A stretch of DNA of 27,549 nucleotides from Bryobacteraceae bacterium (lineage in GTDB: Bacteria > Acidobacteriota > Terriglobia > Bryobacterales > Bryobacteraceae): positions 1 to 27,549 of the forward strand of contig JANXXV010000698.1 in the NCBI GenBank assembly GCA_025350445.1, given 5' to 3'. Of this stretch, positions 1 to 6,886 are shown one piece after another. How positions within the stretch are numbered: the first letter of the stretch is position 1; the number at the start of each line of letters is the position of its first letter. The notes beneath the pieces are model-generated. The model saw only the letters and a list, made by a program, of their open reading frames with translations. It had not been told where the DNA came from and ran no database searches. Position numbers and translations under genes: made by a program.

Positions 1-411
1 AGCCGCGCGCGTCAGCGAGCGGTAACGAAAAGCAACTGCTCCGCACCTCACCAATCTGGTGACAACTGCTTTTCTCGCATCGGCTTGATACGCAAGACGT
101 TGACCGAATTGCCGCCAGTCAACTGCCGTTTTTAGGATAAACGGCGAATCGTCTCCGGAGAGTACGTCCTTGTTGCCATCGTAGGCGCCGGAGTTTGAGA
201 AGAACCAGGAATCGCTCCAGCCGAAATCGAAAACGTAGTAAGCCTGCACCGAGTGCTTTACGGGAAGAATGGTTTCGCCGGCCGATCCGGCGCTGCACGC
301 CGGCATGGCGGACTCATAGACAAAGCCTGCGGACACAAAGCCCACGGAGGCGGGAAGCGGAACCCGCTGCAGAAATCGGGAAGTAAAGAAGGCGAGTACG
401 AAGTTCTTCAT
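1..411 (-). CDS. Partial exported protein of unknown function (5' part, runs off window)
   Basis: An open frame starts at ATG 411 on the minus strand and stays open to base 1, so 137 codons are seen and the C-terminus is missing. The purine-rich stretch AGAGAG lies just upstream of the ATG and could serve as a ribosome site. The N-terminus (MKNFVLAFFTSRFLQRV) is basic then hydrophobic, like a signal peptide. A following stretch rich in Tyr, Trp, Phe and Ser suggests a secreted protein. Codons over about the first 87 residues are typical of this genome (GC-rich third positions). From about base 150 down to 1 they become AT-richer and less typical, so an upstream frameshift or foreign tail is possible. 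I recognise no family. Confidence 0.45.
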   Translation of the reverse strand, partial: MKNFVLAFFTSRFLQRVPLPASVGFVSAGFVYESAMPACSAGSAGETILPVKHSVQAYYVFDFGWSDSWFFSNSGAYDGNKDVLSGDDSPFILKTAVDWRQFGQRLAYQADARKAVVTRLVRCGAVAFRYRSLTRAA

Positions 412-460
412 ACTCTCTCTGCTTATCGGGTCTGACGGGATCGCGCGGGGGGGGTGAGCT

Positions 461-483
461 GTAGAATCGAGGTCTAAACGGTG
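461..483 (+). repeat. Direct repeat copy 1 flanking the DUF4258/YgiT module
   Basis: This 23-bp stretch matches 1397-1419 at 21 of 23 positions; the shared core is AATCGAGGTCTAAAC. The second copy carries the -10-like TACAAT, the ribosome site GAGG and the GTG start of the methyltransferase at 1417. This copy has the equivalent TAGAAT, GAGG and GTG at 481. About 12 of the next 20 bases also match, so copy 1 looks like a decayed duplicate of that gene start. The frame from GTG 481 closes after about 22 codons. Confidence 0.6.
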
Positions 484-529
484 TATCGGCCTTCCTCGCT
501 CCCGCATCTACGAAAGAAGCGGCGGGACC

Positions 530-744
530 CTACGCCGCATACCGGATGATCTCCAACTCGGCCGCACCGTCAACGGCTGCCAGGATTTGGTCCACCCTGC
601 CGAGGACCGCATCCTCGATTAAATATTGGGGGCAGGCATCACACTGAAGCACCGGAAGGTTTTTGAGAATCACGATCGTCTGCTCCGAAGTCTTGAATGG
701 CAGGTCGCTGATCGCAACTGTGCTCCACAGACGGTACATTTCAT
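530..744 (-). pseudogene. YgiT-type zinc-finger protein (antitoxin-like), frameshifted
   Basis: The natural start is ATG 744. It sits 9 nt after GAGGAG and overlaps the TGA of the upstream DUF4258 gene as ATGA. It reads MKCTVCGAQLRSA, the usual N-terminal CxxC finger of YgiT/MqsA-type small proteins, but this frame stops at 670-672. The rest of the family pattern continues in another frame from SDLPFKTSEQTIVIL, through the second pair CDAC, to ELEIIRYAA, ending in TAG at 530. The distance 744-530 is 215 nt, so one extra base near 700-710 would restore a single reading frame of about 71 residues. A GTG at 754 is in the downstream frame but gives a protein without the first CxxC pair and lacks a ribosome site. 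This is either a genuine loss-of-function mutation or a sequencing error. Confidence 0.75.
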
Positions 745-1088
745 CGCTGTACACTCCTCGTTTTCCAGTCAGCCTCCCACTCCATCCCGCTGGGCCGATA
801 GGCGGTCACGACCCTTACGTTTCCTCCCTCCACGTCTGTGGCACGCAAAACGTGAAACGCTTCGCTGGCTGATTTGGCGAACACCAGATAACCGGGGAGG
901 TATTTATCTGCCGGATATGCTTCAACCATTTCGTAACTCCCAACAGCAACGAGAATAGCATCCCGCCCGATGGACCGCCCTTCGAGACGCATGTTTACGT
1001 GATACGTCCAGAAGACCCGCCGAGTTTGGATGCATTCTTGGATGAAGCCCAGGGGATCATCGGGCAAGTTCCGGCCAGCAGTTCTCAT
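741..1088 (-). CDS. DUF4258 domain protein (putative toxin partner)
   Basis: From ATG 1088 the protein has 115 residues. Its C-terminal 85 residues fit DUF4258: a helix with TYHVNMRLEGRSI, then YEMVEAYPADKYLPGYLVFA, then a beta hairpin ending VRVVTAYRPSGMEWEADWKTR. DUF4258 proteins are commonly encoded directly before a YgiT-type zinc-finger protein and are regarded as toxin-antitoxin-like pairs; the toxic activity of the family is not settled. Here the stop TGA overlaps the ATG of the zinc-finger gene, so the two were translationally coupled. The frame is open further upstream, to 1262, but that part looks like low-complexity shadow and the family length favours 1088. The ribosome site is weak (GAGA 7 nt upstream). 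The gene is intact although its partner is frameshifted. Confidence 0.75.
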   Translation of the reverse strand: MRTAGRNLPDDPLGFIQECIQTRRVFWTYHVNMRLEGRSIGRDAILVAVGSYEMVEAYPADKYLPGYLVFAKSASEAFHVLRATDVEGGNVRVVTAYRPSGMEWEADWKTRSVQR

Positions 1089-1416
1089 GCGGATCTCAAT
1101 ACGTCTCGCAGGTTCGACCGTCGAACGATCTGGGGGCAAGAACCGGCGCGTCTTTTGCTGCGTCCGTGCCGCCCCGGCCGGCGACACACCCCGGCCAACG
1201 CACCGGCGGTACTGTGCTTCCGACTCTGTCCACGATTCCCGAACCCGCAAGAATTGAGACAAGGCTTGTAGCTCGAGGCAATTTTGTCACCCGCGGAATA
1301 TTCCTTCTGAGTTTTCCAATACGCATTAGTTTAGAACAAACCGTGGTGCGAAGGCTTGGCCGAAACAGACCTTCGATCCAGGCCGATACACGCGCGGTAC
1401 AATCGAGGTCTAAACC
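1089..1416. other. Intergenic region between divergent DUF4258 and methyltransferase genes
   Basis: This 328-bp stretch holds no gene I can support. It carries an AT-richer part at about 1280-1345, including the 10-bp perfect palindrome GGAATATTCC at 1295-1304, which could be an operator. The promoter-like repeat copy at 1397-1419 lies at its right end. Frames open on both strands here look like codon shadows. Confidence 0.5.
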
Positions 1417-1419
1417 GTG
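1397..1419 (+). promoter_or_regulatory. Repeat copy 2: -10-like TACAAT, GAGG and GTG start of methyltransferase
   Basis: TACAAT at 1398-1403 resembles a -10 box. GAGG at 1405-1408 is 8 nt before the GTG at 1417 and is a plausible ribosome site. The block is the second copy of the direct repeat found at 461-483. No convincing -35 box is visible. Confidence 0.45.
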
Positions 1420-2046
1420 CGTTGGCTCCCCTGGCTCTCCCGCGAACCGAAGGTCAGTCTGGACGAGATCCGGCGCAGCTTCAACGACGCGGCGGCTGAC
1501 GAAGAGCATTTCCCATCTACGATCGATCCGCGAATCTATCACGTCCAGTTGATCCTGGAATACTTCGGTGACCTCCGCGCCCGCCGGGTTCTCGACGTTG
1601 GCTGCGGCAAAGGGCGGTTCGCCCGCATCCTGAAAGAGCGTCATCCGCAAGCGTCGATTGTCGGTCTTGACCTTGCCGAAGCGATGCTACGGTTCGTTCC
1701 CAGTGGTATTGCGCCATGCGGGGCATCGATGACACACCTGCCCTTTGCCAATGACTCGTTCGACGCGGCCTATGCCACTGAATCGCTGGAACACGCCGTC
1801 GATATTGAGCAAGCCGTGGCCGAAATCTGCCGCGTAGTGAAACCGGGCGGCAAGATTGTCATCATCGATAAAAACGCCGAACACTGGGGCCGGCTCAAAA
1901 CCCCCGCCTGGGAGAAGTGGTTCCGCCGGAAGGAACTGGAGAAACTGCTGGGGCGGCATTGCGCCGAGGTTTCCAGCCGCTTCATATCCTACTGGGAAGA
2001 CGTGGAACCGGACGGTCTCTTCCTCGCCTGGCTGGCCCGAAAATAA
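1417..2046 (+). CDS. Class I SAM-dependent methyltransferase
   Basis: This 209-residue protein is a small Methyltransf_11-type enzyme. The SAM-binding motif I VLDVGCGKG is at residues 58-66, the acidic ribose-binding residue is D85 in GLDLAEAM, and the motif-IV-like segment SFDAAYATESLEH is at 114-126, followed by VVKPGGKIVII at 140-150. It lacks signal peptide and membrane segments and is likely cytosolic. The C-terminal 60 residues, rich in Trp, Lys and Arg, would form the substrate lid. The start is GTG 1417, supported by GAGG at 8 nt. The substrate cannot be read from the sequence. It is followed after 37 nt by the TIGR00300 gene in the same direction, so it may be the first gene of that operon. 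Confidence 0.85.
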   Translation: MRWLPWLSREPKVSLDEIRRSFNDAAADEEHFPSTIDPRIYHVQLILEYFGDLRARRVLDVGCGKGRFARILKERHPQASIVGLDLAEAMLRFVPSGIAPCGASMTHLPFANDSFDAAYATESLEHAVDIEQAVAEICRVVKPGGKIVIIDKNAEHWGRLKTPAWEKWFRRKELEKLLGRHCAEVSSRFISYWEDVEPDGLFLAWLARK

Positions 2047-2083
2047 ACTCCGGCTTCGCAAGCTATCCTGAAAAGATAGAGTT

Positions 2084-3328
2084 ATGAGCGCCAGCAATGC
2101 AGCAACCCCATTTTCGGAAGTCGTCGAGACGCAAGGCCACCTGATCGATTCGCATCTGATGGAGCGGATCTTCGACACCGTCGTTGAATTCCAGGGCAAA
2201 TTCGAAGTCGAGCGTTTCGAAATCGGACGTACGAATAGCGATCCGTCGCACCTCCGCCTGAAGATTGAAGCCCCCACGCACGAATCGCTCGTCCAGATTC
2301 TGGAAACGCTGGTGAGCCTTGGCTGCTCGCCGGTGGATTCGGGAGAGATTGAAACCCGGACGATTGAGAAGGACCGCTGCGCGCCGGAGGATTTCTACTC
2401 CACCACCAACCATCGCACGCTGGTCCGCCGCGGCCAGAACTGGATTGTAGTGGAGGATCAGCGCATGGACGCGCTTGTTCTGATCAAGGACGGCCGGGCG
2501 TTTTGCCGTAAACTGCGCGACATCAAAGCAGGCGATGAAGTGGTGGTGGGCATGCGCGGCATCCGTGTGGTTCCGGAATCGAAGGAACGGGACCGGCTGG
2601 CATTCGCGTTCATGAGCAACGGCATCTCGTCCGAGCGCCAGGTGGAAACCGCAGTGCAGCAGACGGCCGCCCTGATCCGGCAATCGCTGGAGGCGAAGCT
2701 GAAGATTATCGTCGTGGCGGGGCCGGTGGTGGTCCACACGGGCGGCGCCGTACATCTGGCCCGGCTCATCCGCAACGGTTTCGTGCAAGCGCTGTTGAGC
2801 GGAAACGCGCTGGGCGTTCACGACATTGAATCGGCGCTGCTGGGCACTTCGCTCGGCGTGCGTCAAACCGACGGCCGGCCCGAAGAGCACGGCCACCGCA
2901 ACCACATGCGGGCTATCAACGCCATCAACAATTGCGGGAATATCGCGGGCGCGGTGCAGCTGGGCCGGCTCACCAGCGGCGTGATGTATGAATGTGTGAA
3001 GCATAAAGTTCCGTTTGTGCTGGCAGGCAGCCTGCGTGACGATGGTCCGCTGCCCGACACCGTCACCGACATGAACATCGCGCAGGATCTTTGTGCCGAA
3101 CACCTGAAGGGCGCGGGCGTGGTGTTGTGCCTCGGTTCCATGCTGCACTCCATTGCTATCGGCAACATGCTGCCGAGCTGGGTGAAAATTGTCTGCGTGG
3201 ACATTAACCCCGCCGTCGCCACCAAAGTGAGCGACCGGGGCACCGGGCAAGCCGTGGGCGTAGTCACCGACGTGGGCCTGTTTCTGGAACATTTGGCTGA
3301 TGCGCTGGTGGGACTGGGAGACGCATGA
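2084..3328 (+). CDS. TIGR00300 family LOR/SDH-domain enzyme (ornithine cyclodeaminase-like)
   Basis: This 414-residue protein matches the TIGR00300 / LOR-SDH conserved-region family along its whole length. The N-terminal LOR-type domain covers about residues 10-105 (VETQGHLIDSHLMERIFD). The C-terminal nucleotide-binding part includes IIVVAGPVVVHTGGAVHL (about 208-225), SGNALGVHDIESALLGTSLG (239-258) and VCVDINPAVATKVSDRG (370-386). Archaeal members and the C-terminal half of cyanobacterial ArgZ/AgrE convert ornithine to proline plus ammonia with NAD. This protein has no amidinotransferase domain, so it resembles the archaeal stand-alone type. The assignment of the reaction is by family only. 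The stop overlaps the queF start as ATGA, indicating coupled translation. The ribosome site before ATG 2084 is weak (GATAGAG). Confidence 0.85.
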   Translation: MSASNAATPFSEVVETQGHLIDSHLMERIFDTVVEFQGKFEVERFEIGRTNSDPSHLRLKIEAPTHESLVQILETLVSLGCSPVDSGEIETRTIEKDRCAPEDFYSTTNHRTLVRRGQNWIVVEDQRMDALVLIKDGRAFCRKLRDIKAGDEVVVGMRGIRVVPESKERDRLAFAFMSNGISSERQVETAVQQTAALIRQSLEAKLKIIVVAGPVVVHTGGAVHLARLIRNGFVQALLSGNALGVHDIESALLGTSLGVRQTDGRPEEHGHRNHMRAINAINNCGNIAGAVQLGRLTSGVMYECVKHKVPFVLAGSLRDDGPLPDTVTDMNIAQDLCAEHLKGAGVVLCLGSMLHSIAIGNMLPSWVKIVCVDINPAVATKVSDRGTGQAVGVVTDVGLFLEHLADALVGLGDA

Positions 3329-3720
3329 AGCGGCAATATACCGACGAACACGCGCGGTCCGGCGTAGATGCCAAGCTGCCCGAAATCGAAACCTGGCCGA
3401 ATCAGTATCCCGGCTATGAGATCGAAATTGTAATCCCGGAATTCACCTCGATTTGTCCGAAGACCAGCCTGCCCGATTTCGGCAAGCTGACGTTGCGCTA
3501 TGTTCCCGACAAGCTGTGCCTGGAACTGAAGTCGCTGAAGATGTACGAGCTGGAATATCGCAATCTCGGTATCTTCTACGAGAACGTGGTGAACAAGTTT
3601 CTGCGGGACGTGGTGCGCGCCTGCAAACCTGTTTCGGCCACAGTGGTGGGTGAGTTCACGCCGAGAGGCGGTATTCAGTCCCGTGTCACCGCGAGTTGGA
3701 GCAAAAAGCGTGGCCGCTGA
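3325..3720 (+). CDS. queF: NADPH-dependent 7-cyano-7-deazaguanine reductase QueF
   Basis: QueF reduces the nitrile preQ0 to the amine preQ1 with two NADPH, a late step in making the tRNA base queuosine. The 131-residue length fits the short, single-domain (YkvM) type. The catalytic cysteine is C44 in EFTSICPKTSLPDF, with the conserved aspartate D51. The QueF signature LELKSLKMYELEYRN follows at 66-80. It is cytosolic. Its ATG overlaps the stop of the TIGR00300 gene by 4 nt, and its 3' end overlaps the next methyltransferase by 11 nt, so three genes form one tightly packed unit. No other queuosine biosynthesis gene is present in the window. Confidence 0.95.
   Translation: MKRQYTDEHARSGVDAKLPEIETWPNQYPGYEIEIVIPEFTSICPKTSLPDFGKLTLRYVPDKLCLELKSLKMYELEYRNLGIFYENVVNKFLRDVVRACKPVSATVVGEFTPRGGIQSRVTASWSKKRGR
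3698..3709 (+). promoter_or_regulatory. Ribosome site deciding the GTG 3710 start
   Basis: GGAG at 3698-3701 stands 8 nt before GTG 3710, inside the end of queF. It is better placed than anything before the in-frame upstream GTG at 3650, which would require a 71-bp overlap with queF. Confidence 0.55.
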
Positions 3721-5191
3721 CCCGGACCCGAACAGCGAAGAGCTTGCCGCCATCATCCGGTCGATTGAGGAACGGGTGCGGGCGCGTCATCCGTCGGGTC
3801 GGATTTCGAGTCTCGGTGTATCGCTTCCCGACCTAATGCCGGTAGTTCACGCGCGCGACGCCGCCGAAGCGAAGGTGGCGGCCATCGGTTCGGTGAATCC
3901 CAGACCCGGCGGAGTCGTGAATTCGGCCATTCAATTCACCAAGCGGCAGATCGCACGCGCGCTGGGCTGGTTTGTACGCGATCAAGTGCAATTTAATCGC
4001 GCCTTGCTGGGATGCGTCGAGTCTCTGCTGACGGCGCTTGGCGAGGCGAACCGCACCATCTCTGTTCTCTCCGCCCGGACCGATGAGCGCTTCCACGCCG
4101 CTGCCGCCGCGCTGCGCGAGGAAGCGGTCGAACTCAAGGACATTCGCGTCCATTGGATTGCGTGGCGCGAAGAATGGCAGCGCAAGCAGTTTTCAAGCGA
4201 AGTGCAATTATTGCGCGGCATGGCTGACCTGCAGGCCGGATTTCATCACCGCGCGCTGCTGATGGAAACGAACTTCCGCCAACTGGAAGCGAATTTTCGC
4301 GACGCCATCAAGATGCAGCATCTGGATTTTACCGCTTCGGCGAAGATCGCTCACGCCGGCTTTACCGGGGCGATGGAGAAATCCATCGTGGACATTCAGA
4401 AGCGGCTTTGGGACGATATGGAAAGCATCCGCCTGGACTACGAACGGCTGATTCATACGGAACTGCGCATCATCCGCCAGCGCGCCATGCTCCATCCTGA
4501 GCCGCCCGCGCCCCCGGTTGTAGCTGCGCCGAAACCAACCCTTGCCTTCGACTACGGCCGCTTCGCCGAACGCTTCCGCGGACCCGAAGAATTTGTCCGC
4601 GCCAAGCAGATGGTCTATGTTCCGCACTTCACCGGCTGCGGGCAGGTACTCGACATCGGCTGCGGCCGTGGCGAGTTCCTCGAAGTCATGAAAGACGCCG
4701 GCATCGTTGCCCGCGGCATAGATTCAGACACGGCATCGATTGCCCTCTGCCGCGCCAAAGGCTTGGACGCCGAAGCCGCCGACCTTTTCACTTACCTCAA
4801 CAATCTTCCAGACGCGGCGCTCGATGGAATCTATTCCTCGCAAGTTGTCGAGCACCTGCCGCCGGAGCGCATTCCTGAACTGGTCCGTCTTGCAGCGGCG
4901 AAACTCCGCGGCGGCGGAGTGCTGGCCATTGAGACGCCGAACCCGGAGTGTCTGGCCATCTTCGCCACGCATTTCTACCTGGATCCCACGCACACGCGGC
5001 CAATCCCGGCTCCGCTGATGGTTTTCTATTTGGAAGAATTCGGCTTTGGCGGCGTGCAGGTTCACCGGCTGTCGCCAGCGGTGGAAAGCATGCCCGCGCT
5101 TTCCGTGATCCCGGCGGAATTCCGCGAAGCGTTTTTCGGGGCGTTGGATTACGCTGTGGTCGGCCGCAAAATTAGCGCAATCCGCTTGTAA
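3710..5191 (+). CDS. Coiled-coil protein with C-terminal SAM methyltransferase domain (WbdD-like)
   Basis: From GTG 3710 the protein has 493 residues. Roughly residues 60-270 are helical and charged and look like a long coiled coil. A Pro/Ala linker (PEPPAPPVVAAPKP) separates this from the C-terminal methyltransferase. That domain shows motif I VLDIGCGRGEFLEVM, the ribose-binding GIDSD, then SSQVVEHLPPERI and IETPNPECL, then YLDPTHTRPIP. This combination resembles the methyltransferase of WbdD-type proteins that cap O-antigen or exopolysaccharide chains, where a coiled coil measures chain length. No kinase domain is present. A polysaccharide role is inferred from this similarity and from the glycosyltransferase at 7613-10285. 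The gene overlaps queF by 11 nt. The stop TAA overlaps the first base of a 24-bp tandem repeat. Confidence 0.8.
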   Translation: MAADPDPNSEELAAIIRSIEERVRARHPSGRISSLGVSLPDLMPVVHARDAAEAKVAAIGSVNPRPGGVVNSAIQFTKRQIARALGWFVRDQVQFNRALLGCVESLLTALGEANRTISVLSARTDERFHAAAAALREEAVELKDIRVHWIAWREEWQRKQFSSEVQLLRGMADLQAGFHHRALLMETNFRQLEANFRDAIKMQHLDFTASAKIAHAGFTGAMEKSIVDIQKRLWDDMESIRLDYERLIHTELRIIRQRAMLHPEPPAPPVVAAPKPTLAFDYGRFAERFRGPEEFVRAKQMVYVPHFTGCGQVLDIGCGRGEFLEVMKDAGIVARGIDSDTASIALCRAKGLDAEAADLFTYLNNLPDAALDGIYSSQVVEHLPPERIPELVRLAAAKLRGGGVLAIETPNPECLAIFATHFYLDPTHTRPIPAPLMVFYLEEFGFGGVQVHRLSPAVESMPALSVIPAEFREAFFGALDYAVVGRKISAIRL

Positions 5192-5262
5192 TGGTGCGGG
5201 GGTATATGCTTGTGATGGTACGGGGGTATATGCTTGTGATGGTACGGCGTGATACGCTTGTA
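5191..5262 (+). repeat. 24-bp tandem repeat, three units, at the methyltransferase stop codon
   Basis: Units lie at 5191-5214, 5215-5238 and 5239-5262. Units 1 and 2 differ at one base and unit 3 matches unit 2 at 19 of 24. The last 11 bases before unit 1 (ATCCGCTTGTA, the end of the methyltransferase) resemble the end of unit 3 (ATACGCTTGTA), so the array probably grew from the gene's 3' end. Each unit is 8 codons long and open in one frame. Confidence 0.9.
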
Positions 5263-5296
5263 TACGTACAGCATAAAAAGCTTGATCTCACCCTAA

Positions 5297-6835
5297 ATGT
5301 CTACCCCCAACGAAAGGCTCGCAGCGTCACTGACTGCCCTTCGGCGGCTTCAGAAAGGTGGCAGGCGTGTATTCCAATCGCGGGGACTCAGCGGCATCCA
5401 TCGCCGGCGCTTGCTTCAGAACGGCTTCATTCAGGAAGTGATGAAGGGATGGCTGATCTCTTCCAGTCCCGATACGCGTGACGGAGACAGCACCCCATGG
5501 TATGCCTCCTTTTGGGAATTCTGCGCGCGCTACTGCAGCCAGCGCTTTGGGACGAAATGGTACTTGTCGCCCGAACAATCGCTTCTGCTTCACGCAGAGA
5601 AAACGGTAGTTCCAACGGCGGTAATTATTCAAAGTCCGAAGGGTACCAACCATAAACTATCGCTACTATTCGGCGCCTCGCTGTACGACTTGAAGCAAAG
5701 CCAAATGCCGCCCGCGGCGGAATTGACGCGGCGAAACGGTCTGCGGCTTTTCACACCAGAGGCGGCATTGGTAAGGGTTTCAGCGTCTTTCATCGCGAGC
5801 AATCCCATTGAGAGCCGGGTTGTAGCCGCCAGCCTCGGCGACGCCACGGACCTGCTCCGCCTACTTCTTGCCGGAGGACATTCCGTCGTTGCCGGCCGTC
5901 TCGCCGGAACTTTCAGGAGGATCGGGCGTCCCGACGCCGCCGGAGAAATCATAGCGGCCATGAAGGCCGCCGGATACGACATCAGGGAAGTGGATCCTTT
6001 TGCCGGTCAACAGAGCTTAGGCCAGGCGCCTTCCGGCACAGCCCCAATCGTGGGCCGGATGCAGACCATGTGGCAGTCGATGCGGGCAAAAGTTCTCGAA
6101 GTGTTCCCCTCGCCGCCGGGTCTGCCGGAAGACAAGAATGAATATCTCCGGTCGGTAGACGAAATCTATCGCAGCGACGCTTATCACTCTTTGTCGATCG
6201 AAGGCTACCGGGTCTCGGATGAACTTATCGAGCGGGTGAGGGCTGGCAACTGGAACCCGAAGAATCATGACGCCGACCGCCAAAGCCGCGATGCGCTGGC
6301 TGCACGCGGATACTGGCAGGCATTCCAATCGGTGAAGGGGAACATTGCGGGGATCATCGCCGGAGAAAATGCAGGGCGTGTAGTTCGGGCCTCGCATCGC
6401 GAATGGTATCGAGAACTATTTCAGCCATGCGTGGGAGCGGGTCTGATTGCGCCGGCGGCGTTGGCCGGTTATCGAAACGAACCAGTCTACCTGCGAAATT
6501 CGCGCTATGTGCCGCCGCGCTGGGAGGCTGTGCGGGATGCGATGCCCGCACTGTTCGATCTGTTGGAAAACGAACCGGAGCCCGGAGTGCGCGCCGTTCT
6601 GGGCCATTGGCTTGTCGGCTATGTGCATCCCTACCCGGACGGAAATGGGCGCATCGCGCGATTCCTGATGAACGCCATGCTCGCCTCGGGCGGGTATCCC
6701 TGGACCGTGGTCCGGTTCGAGCATCGAGCAGCCTATCTGGCGGCGCTGGATCACGCCAGCGTTGACGCCGACATCAGGCCATTCGCGGAGTTCATAGCGG
6801 CCTGCCTCAAGAATCCCTTGTCGGCTGAGCGTTGA
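5297..6835 (+). CDS. Fic family protein with AbiEi-like N-terminal domain
   Basis: Fic enzymes usually transfer AMP from ATP to hydroxyl groups of target proteins. This 512-residue protein has the full active-site motif HPYPDGNGRIAR at 444-455. It also has an inhibitory-helix motif SLSIEG at 298-303, matching (S/T)xxxE(G/N), so it should be autoinhibited. Residues about 15-60 (GGRRVFQSRGLSGIHRRRLL, then GWLISSSP) look like the winged-helix start of AbiEi-type antitoxins. The segment at 60-235 continues in the way seen in AbiEi-like/Fic fusion proteins. The domain order suggests a DNA- or regulator-binding front and an AMP-transferase back. No good ribosome site is visible before ATG 5297. It follows the tandem repeat by 34 nt and stands 51 nt before vapB. 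The context suggests an acquired stress or defence gene; targets are unknown. Confidence 0.9.
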   Translation: MSTPNERLAASLTALRRLQKGGRRVFQSRGLSGIHRRRLLQNGFIQEVMKGWLISSSPDTRDGDSTPWYASFWEFCARYCSQRFGTKWYLSPEQSLLLHAEKTVVPTAVIIQSPKGTNHKLSLLFGASLYDLKQSQMPPAAELTRRNGLRLFTPEAALVRVSASFIASNPIESRVVAASLGDATDLLRLLLAGGHSVVAGRLAGTFRRIGRPDAAGEIIAAMKAAGYDIREVDPFAGQQSLGQAPSGTAPIVGRMQTMWQSMRAKVLEVFPSPPGLPEDKNEYLRSVDEIYRSDAYHSLSIEGYRVSDELIERVRAGNWNPKNHDADRQSRDALAARGYWQAFQSVKGNIAGIIAGENAGRVVRASHREWYRELFQPCVGAGLIAPAALAGYRNEPVYLRNSRYVPPRWEAVRDAMPALFDLLENEPEPGVRAVLGHWLVGYVHPYPDGNGRIARFLMNAMLASGGYPWTVVRFEHRAAYLAALDHASVDADIRPFAEFIAACLKNPLSAER

Positions 6836-6846
6836 TTAAATCAGGT

Positions 6847-6882
6847 GTCTACCTTTCATGATATAATTCATGAAAGGTAGAC
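6847..6882. promoter_or_regulatory. Perfect palindrome with central promoter: putative VapBC operator
   Basis: The 15-nt arm GTCTACCTTTCATGA (6847-6861) is exactly complementary to TCATGAAAGGTAGAC (6868-6882). The 6-nt centre is TATAAT (6862-6867), a consensus -10 box. It is preceded by TG and one base, making an extended -10 (TGATATAAT), which explains the absence of a -35 box. A dimeric VapB/VapBC complex bound here would cover the promoter. The right arm also supplies the AAAGG ribosome site for GTG 6887. It could alternatively fold as an RNA hairpin ending the fic transcript. Confidence 0.8.
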
Positions 6883-6886
6883 TACA

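Noticed and set aside
27..74. Inverted repeat GAAAAGCA (27-34) and TGCTTTTC (67-74) with inner CACC/GGTG, considered as an integron attC or terminator
   Set aside because: The attC core sites and a T-run are absent, and an open reading frame crosses it.
2063..3292. 409-codon open frame on the minus strand
   Set aside because: It is the His/Arg/Ala-rich antisense shadow of the TIGR00300 gene, which has clear family matches on the plus strand.
5191..5481. 96-codon open frame starting in the 24-bp repeats, overlapping the methyltransferase stop as TAATG
   Set aside because: Its start is the tandem repeat itself, the rest overlaps the Fic gene in another frame, and there is no ribosome site or recognisable domain.
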